Shown here piece by piece: positions 41,117 to 45,518 of a DNA stretch of 45,518 bases (the stretch's first letter is position 1; every line of letters begins with the position of its first letter). The position numbers and the translations under genes are program-made. The notes beneath the pieces are model-generated. The model was not told the origin of the DNA. It saw only the letters and a list, made by a program, of their open reading frames with translations, and did no database searches. Source of the stretch: OLB6 sp964493635. Lineage in GTDB: Bacteria; Bacteroidota; Ignavibacteria; Kapaibacteriales; Kapaibacteriaceae. The stretch spans positions 1 to 45,518 of the forward strand of contig CAZBOW010000015.1 in assembly GCA_964493635.1 (NCBI GenBank), in the 5' to 3' direction.

Positions 41117-42301
41117 TTACCGTCTGGCAATGCGCGCTTCGTTCAGGGGCTCAATCAGCCCACCGTCCTGTAAGTCTTCGGGCGGGTGGATGACGACCAC
41201 GTCGTCGGAACGGAGTCCGTTGCGTACTTCCGCGTGTGTGGCGGAGCGGTGACCGATTTCAATGGTGCGACGTTCGGCGCGTGAGCCATCGACCACGAAT
41301 ACCGTCCACTGTCCACGGTACCGCACCAATGCCGTCAGAGGAACGGTGAGTGCGGAGTCAGCTCGCCAGAGAACGATGCCTGCATCAACTTTGAAACCGT
41401 CGCCGAGGTGCGTCGGAGGGTTCGTCATCGTGGCAATGATGTCCACACGCTGCTCTTCGACCCCGAGGGTTGAGACTTTTCGGCGAGCGGCGGGCTCTAC
41501 ACGCCTGACCTCAGCCCGCAGGGTATCCGGCCCACCCCACCCGGTGATCAGGACCTCCATGCCAGCACGAATACGTACGGCATCGACGCTCAAGACGTCA
41601 ATCACGACATCCATGCGCGACGGATCACCAATCTCCAGAATGGGCGATCCTGCAGCGAGCGTACGGGCCTGTTTTTCATGAACGCGTAGCACAATGCCCG
41701 AGGCCGGGGCTGTAACCAGGACGCGCGTCCCCGGTGCGGTGGACGCCGCACTACGAGCAGCCCGGGCCTGGTGATCCGCCGTCACCACCTGCGCCTCAGC
41801 TGCTGCCACCTCAGCCTTCATCTGGGCTAGGACGTCGTGAGCAATCTCAGCATCCTCCTTTGCAACGGCTCCACTGGCGAGCAGTCGCGACATTCTACCG
41901 GCGCGACGCTCCGCCTGGTCCAACAGCGGTTCCATCGAACGGAGGCGTTGGCGTGCTTGGCGCACGAGAGCATCAGATGCATCGGCTTGGGCCAGCAAGG
42001 ACTGCCTCTGCCGCTCGTCCAGGGAGGGGGCTTGGTACGCCGCGACCGTCTGACCGATAACGACCGTGTCGCCTGCCCGAACCACCGGGGCGGAGATGCT
42101 ACCGTGGACCGGCATATCTACAACGTATCGCATCGAGTACTCTGTATATGCCTCAGCATCGCGTGTTTCGATTAATGGTCCGACGCTGACCGGCACTACG
42201 TCGACCTCCATAGGTTTCGGCAGCAAACTCCATACAACCACGGCAGTAATACCCAGTCCTAGGACCAACCAACCCCATCGTTTTGGCAACCGAAGTACCA
42301 T
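41117..42301 (-). CDS. Periplasmic adaptor (membrane-fusion) protein of an ABC exporter
   Basis: 394 aa. One N-terminal membrane anchor (~10-27), then the lipoyl half-motifs (DMPVHGSISAPVVRAGDTVVIGQTV and, after the hairpin, VLVTAPASGIVLRVHEKQ, split here), a coiled-coil hairpin at ~93-190 rich in Ala/Gln/Arg, and beta-barrel and membrane-proximal domains to the end. HlyD/MacA/DevB type. Its ATG overlaps the permease stop (TAATG), so assembly with that permease is likely. The outer-membrane channel is not encoded here. Confidence 0.9.
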   Translation of the reverse strand: MVLRLPKRWGWLVLGLGITAVVVWSLLPKPMEVDVVPVSVGPLIETRDAEAYTEYSMRYVVDMPVHGSISAPVVRAGDTVVIGQTVAAYQAPSLDERQRQSLLAQADASDALVRQARQRLRSMEPLLDQAERRAGRMSRLLASGAVAKEDAEIAHDVLAQMKAEVAAAEAQVVTADHQARAARSAASTAPGTRVLVTAPASGIVLRVHEKQARTLAAGSPILEIGDPSRMDVVIDVLSVDAVRIRAGMEVLITGWGGPDTLRAEVRRVEPAARRKVSTLGVEEQRVDIIATMTNPPTHLGDGFKVDAGIVLWRADSALTVPLTALVRYRGQWTVFVVDGSRAERRTIEIGHRSATHAEVRNGLRSDDVVVIHPPEDLQDGGLIEPLNEARIARR

Positions 42302-44667
42302 TATGTTTCTCGTGACTTAAGTACGTGGATGAGATCAAGCTGAGCAAGCGTTCGACGGACCAAGATAAATGTGACCAGCGCAATGCTGCCCATCGTGATC
42401 AGCAGCAAACCAATGTTATGCATTGTCACAGTCGCAGTGAAACGAAAGAGCTCTGTCTGAACCATCGATGGCAATGCATACACTACTGCACTACCCATGG
42501 CGATACCAAGTGGCAGTGCAATGATGATTAAGAGTAGTTGCTCGGCAACCAGTAAAAAGGTGATTTCTCGCACGCGGAACCCCAAGATCCTCATACTCGC
42601 CAGCTCCATGGAGCGCTCTGAGAGCGCAATGCGGGCGTTACTATACACAACACCCAGCGCGATGACTACGGCGAATACGATCAGAAAGACATTAGCAAGA
42701 TCCATGTTCTCGCGGTAGTTCATGTCGAAGCTCTCGCGCATTGATGATCGCACCATGCTGCCGGAGATCATGGGTATCTGTTTCATCGTCGCCAAAAGAA
42801 CATCAGCCTTCTCCGGATCGGTCAGCAGGTACGCACCCGAGACACTTCCTTGTTCCTGCAACAAACGGAAGATGCTGGCAGACGACATATAGGCCTGCAC
42901 TCCGAACAACTCCGTGGAGAGGCCTGTAATCGGTACGCGATGTCGCAACCGTCGCCCTTCGAGGAACTCCACATCTACGCTGTCCAGTACGCGCACCCCA
43001 AGTTGCTCTGCAAGGTAGTCCGTCAGCACAATGCCGTGCTGCGGTATCGCCTCGGGTTGGCCAGTCTCTCCAACCACACGGACGAGACTCGCATGCCGGT
43101 CCACTGTTGTGATCGCCAGTCGCTTCCTGCGTGTCGGTGACACCAGATCAGCCGCTACTGTGCGAAATGGCTCCACGGTGAGCACGCCAGGCAGCCCTTG
43201 CAGCTCATACACCACCTTGGCGGACTGTGGTTGACGAAAGATGAGTGTTACATCCTGGCGTTGCGCCCTGTTGAATTGAAGGTCCACAATGCGATCGAAC
43301 ATGTCGAACATTGCCCTGCCAATGAGCAAGATGGCCACGGCAAGCATCACAGAGGTCACACTAACAACGGTTCGCCACGGTGTTCGCTCCAACGAACGCC
43401 ATACGATGTGCATCATCGGATCAAGGCGCCGAAACGCGCTGAACCGTTCAAGCCACCCGGGCCGGTACCGTTTCGGGGAGGCAGGGCGCATGGATTCGGC
43501 CGGTGGAAGATGCACAACCGACCGCACGGCACCAACGGCACCCAATACAGCCGACACCACGGAGATCACCACCGACCACACCACCACAGTCGTTGGGACA
43601 ACGAACCGTAACTCTGGAAATCGATAGAAACGCGCGTACAGCTGTGTGAGCTCTTCTCCAAGCCAACTGCCAACTCCGTAGCCTGCAACAACCCCAATCA
43701 CCGCACACATCACTCCAAACCCCAGGTAGTGCAGCGAGATTGCACGGGCGGAATAGCCAAAGGCCTTCAATAAGGCAATCATTGACCGCTGGGTAGACAC
43801 CAGCCGTGCCAGCGACACATGCAGGAGAAAGATGGCAACGGCAAAGAAGATCGTTGGTACGATAATGGCCGTGGATCGGACTTGCTCAATCTCGGATGAC
43901 ACGAATCGATGGGATGTCTGGTCGTCACGATCGATAGAGCCGATGGCATCATATCGGCGAAGCAACCGATCAACCTCCTGACGGATATCATCCGTCCGTG
44001 CATCCTGATCGGTCCGGATCGACACACTATTGAAGGCTCCCGTCAGATCATAGGCTGCTTCGACCGCCTGCCGTGACATCCACATGATGCCGTAGTGTTT
44101 GTTATCGATGTTAATCGTTCCGGGTGACACCTCAATGATATGCTCCGGGCTTACGGCTCTTCCGACAATCTGAACACGGCGACGTTTTCCGTTCATGATA
44201 AGCGTCAACCAATCACCTTCCACGAGGCCGTTGGCTTCGGCAAACGCTTGTGAAACAATCACCTCGCGGGTAGAACCCGATTGAATCCAGCGGCCGGTGA
44301 AGAGGTGAATCTGATTCACGCGTGGTTGACCGTGATCGGGTACGCTGTACACCACTCCACTGGACGGTTGCGCCTCTCCGGGTACGTCCAACAGAACCGG
44401 CACCACGATGCGCGTATCAACATCTGTAACACCATCAATAGCAGCTAGCTGCTCGCGCATGGTTTCGGGAACACGCGTAGCGGAAACGAAGATGTGGGCA
44501 AACCGTCGCGACTCGTAAAAGGCTTTCTGAGTGAGGATGAGCGACGACTCTACACTACGGAACGAAACGAAACTCGCAACACCGCACGTGATCACGATCA
44601 CAATGGTGAACAGCTGCCCTCGGAATCGGAGAACTTCACGGAAGAGCTTTCGGTGGAGTGCCGTCAT
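42301..44667 (-). CDS. ABC transporter permease with two FtsX-type units
   Basis: 788 aa inner-membrane protein. An N-terminal membrane segment (~18-38) is followed by a large periplasmic MacB-like domain (~40-265), three membrane segments (~270-390), then a second copy: membrane segment ~437-455, periplasmic domain ~460-675 and three membrane segments (~680-785). The layout resembles LolCE/DevC-type exporters with both FtsX units in one chain. Together with the ATPase upstream (9-bp gap) and adaptor downstream it forms a mechanotransmission-type exporter; cargo unknown (lipids, glycolipids or drugs are typical). Confidence 0.92.
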   Translation of the reverse strand: MTALHRKLFREVLRFRGQLFTIVIVITCGVASFVSFRSVESSLILTQKAFYESRRFAHIFVSATRVPETMREQLAAIDGVTDVDTRIVVPVLLDVPGEAQPSSGVVYSVPDHGQPRVNQIHLFTGRWIQSGSTREVIVSQAFAEANGLVEGDWLTLIMNGKRRRVQIVGRAVSPEHIIEVSPGTINIDNKHYGIMWMSRQAVEAAYDLTGAFNSVSIRTDQDARTDDIRQEVDRLLRRYDAIGSIDRDDQTSHRFVSSEIEQVRSTAIIVPTIFFAVAIFLLHVSLARLVSTQRSMIALLKAFGYSARAISLHYLGFGVMCAVIGVVAGYGVGSWLGEELTQLYARFYRFPELRFVVPTTVVVWSVVISVVSAVLGAVGAVRSVVHLPPAESMRPASPKRYRPGWLERFSAFRRLDPMMHIVWRSLERTPWRTVVSVTSVMLAVAILLIGRAMFDMFDRIVDLQFNRAQRQDVTLIFRQPQSAKVVYELQGLPGVLTVEPFRTVAADLVSPTRRKRLAITTVDRHASLVRVVGETGQPEAIPQHGIVLTDYLAEQLGVRVLDSVDVEFLEGRRLRHRVPITGLSTELFGVQAYMSSASIFRLLQEQGSVSGAYLLTDPEKADVLLATMKQIPMISGSMVRSSMRESFDMNYRENMDLANVFLIVFAVVIALGVVYSNARIALSERSMELASMRILGFRVREITFLLVAEQLLLIIIALPLGIAMGSAVVYALPSMVQTELFRFTATVTMHNIGLLLITMGSIALVTFILVRRTLAQLDLIHVLKSRET

Positions 44668-44676
44668 GCTAGCCCG

Positions 44677-45399
44677 CTACCACACGATGTCACGTGGAGA
44701 TACGCGGGTCACGTTGCAGTACTCCCGTTGGATTGCACCGCTTTGCATGCGCACGACGCGGTCGGCCATGTCGGCAATGCTCGCATTATGCGTGATCAAT
44801 GCAACGGTGGTGTTCAGCTCGCGATGTACCTGCTCGAGCACATCCAGCACAAGCACGCCCGTCGTGTAGTCCAACGCCCCCGTTGGCTCATCGCAAAGCA
44901 GCACGTCGGGCTTCTTGGCAATAGCACGGGCGATTGCGACGCGTTGTTGCTCACCACCGGACAGCTGCGATGGGAAGTGGTGCAATCGGTCGCGCAGCCC
45001 CACAAGATCCAGGGCGTCCGTGGGCTTCATGGAGTGGTCGCAGATATCCGTGACGAGCTGCACATTTTCCATGGCCGTCAAACTGGGTACGAGGTTGTAG
45101 AACTGGAAGACAAATCCTACCGACGACCGACGAAACTGTGTGAGCACGTCATCATCTGCGTCCGTAAGGTCACGACCGCGGTAGGCGACTCTGCCGGACG
45201 TTGGAGTATCGAGTCCCCCGAGGATATTCATGAGCGTTGACTTCCCACTTCCGGAGGCACCCAGGATGACTAACAGCTCACCCTCGAGGATTTCCAGGGT
45301 GACCTCCCGAAGAGCATGGACGGTGACCTCTCCCATAGCATAGGACTTACTGACTGAGTCCATTGTGAAAATGGGGCGCACATGTTCCGTATGCGGCAT
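44677..45399 (-). CDS. ABC transporter ATPase, LolD/MacB type
   Basis: 240 aa. Walker A GASGSGKS (47-54), Q-loop FVFQFYNLVPSL, signature LSGGEQQR, Walker B VLLCDEPTGALD and H-loop ITHN. The TGALD D-loop and FQFYNL are typical of the LolD/MacB/FtsE subfamily. It lies 6 bp after the end of the peroxidase-like gene and 9 bp before the permease. Confidence 0.95.
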   Translation of the reverse strand: MPHTEHVRPIFTMDSVSKSYAMGEVTVHALREVTLEILEGELLVILGASGSGKSTLMNILGGLDTPTSGRVAYRGRDLTDADDDVLTQFRRSSVGFVFQFYNLVPSLTAMENVQLVTDICDHSMKPTDALDLVGLRDRLHHFPSQLSGGEQQRVAIARAIAKKPDVLLCDEPTGALDYTTGVLVLDVLEQVHRELNTTVALITHNASIADMADRVVRMQSGAIQREYCNVTRVSPRDIVW

Positions 45400-45405
45400 G
45401 CCATC

Positions 45406-45518
45406 CTAGGGTTGCGTGAAGCGGTGATCCTGCAGTATCGAACTATCCGTCAAGGTGCGCAGGAAGGCCACGAGGGCCTGCTGCTCATGCGCTGAAAGGT
45501 GCAGAGGTTTTACCCTGC
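45406..45518 (-). CDS. C-terminal end of a probable di-haem cytochrome-c peroxidase (MauG/CcpA family)
   Basis: Only the last 37 codons are visible. The tail reads LHLSAHEQQALVAFLRTLTD, then a D-x-RF ending, which closely matches the conserved C-terminus of bacterial di-haem cytochrome-c peroxidases (LS..E..DLVAFL.TLTDP). Haem motifs would lie outside the window. Short spacing to the ABC ATPase suggests one transcript. Confidence 0.7.
   Translation of the reverse strand, partial: RVKPLHLSAHEQQALVAFLRTLTDSSILQDHRFTQP

Noticed and set aside
1..45518. CRISPR arrays, prophage, insertion sequences, toxin-antitoxin or restriction systems
   Set aside because: No direct-repeat/spacer pattern, transposase, integrase or typical defence gene was found in any frame.

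Overview
The window looks like a chromosomal segment of an uncultured-type bacterium close to Bacteroidota/Chlorobi; a Kapabacteria-like lineage fits best, but this is inference from gene content. The evidence is: a large extracellular Ig-repeat protein with a C-terminal T9SS-type sorting domain; a TonB receptor with a carboxypeptidase-regulatory N-terminal domain; a SecA with the long N-terminal coiled insertion and Zn tail seen in that group; promoter elements of the TAnnTTTG type; many starts without Shine-Dalgarno; and moderately high GC. The DNA reads as a metagenome or draft assembly, because one 100-N gap is flanked by an exact 55-bp duplicate. Genes are dense, mostly housekeeping, and often overlap by ATGA or TGATG.

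Layout. 1-3.1 kb: the N-terminal part of a very large secreted protein (minus). 3.3-6.4 kb: purN and a divergent TonB receptor, which converges on metH over a 12-bp repeat array. 6.4-11.6 kb: outer-membrane barrel protein, trmO and metH in one minus-strand operon. 11.7-15.9 kb (plus): a Nif3-like protein, a zinc-ribbon coiled-coil protein, RNase P RNA, a small exported protein, lipA and a metallo-beta-lactamase-fold hydrolase. 15.9-19.7 kb (minus): ansA-alr-scpA-scpB, translationally coupled. 19.7-23.5 kb (plus): aromatic aminotransferase, 4-hydroxyphenylpyruvate dioxygenase and a eukaryote-like glutamate dehydrogenase, a probable amino-acid catabolic unit closed by a strong terminator. 23.6-29.4 kb (minus): T9SS-type Ig protein, YceI protein, cysteine desulfurase (interrupted by the assembly gap), a PhoU-less Na/Pi cotransporter and a small unknown protein. 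29.5-32.7 kb: secA (plus).

32.7-41.0 kb (minus) is the most unusual part: a compact nine-gene operon made of a GT-B protein, a CTP-transferase-like enzyme, the two halves of a split transketolase, a class III aminotransferase, an SDR oxidoreductase, a short NeuB-type PEP-condensing synthase, a membrane fatty-acid-hydroxylase/sterol-desaturase-family protein and an LpxH-like phosphoesterase. It looks like a route to a CMP-activated 3-deoxy-ulosonic (sialic-like) sugar for a surface glycan, with a transketolase step that the canonical Neu/Leg/Pse routes do not have. 41.1-45.5 kb (minus): an adaptor / FtsX-type permease / ATPase exporter operon preceded by the end of what looks like a cytochrome-c peroxidase.

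Apart from the rnpB interval, no stretch over 300 bases lacks a coding gene. No tRNA, rRNA, insertion sequence, prophage or CRISPR array was seen.
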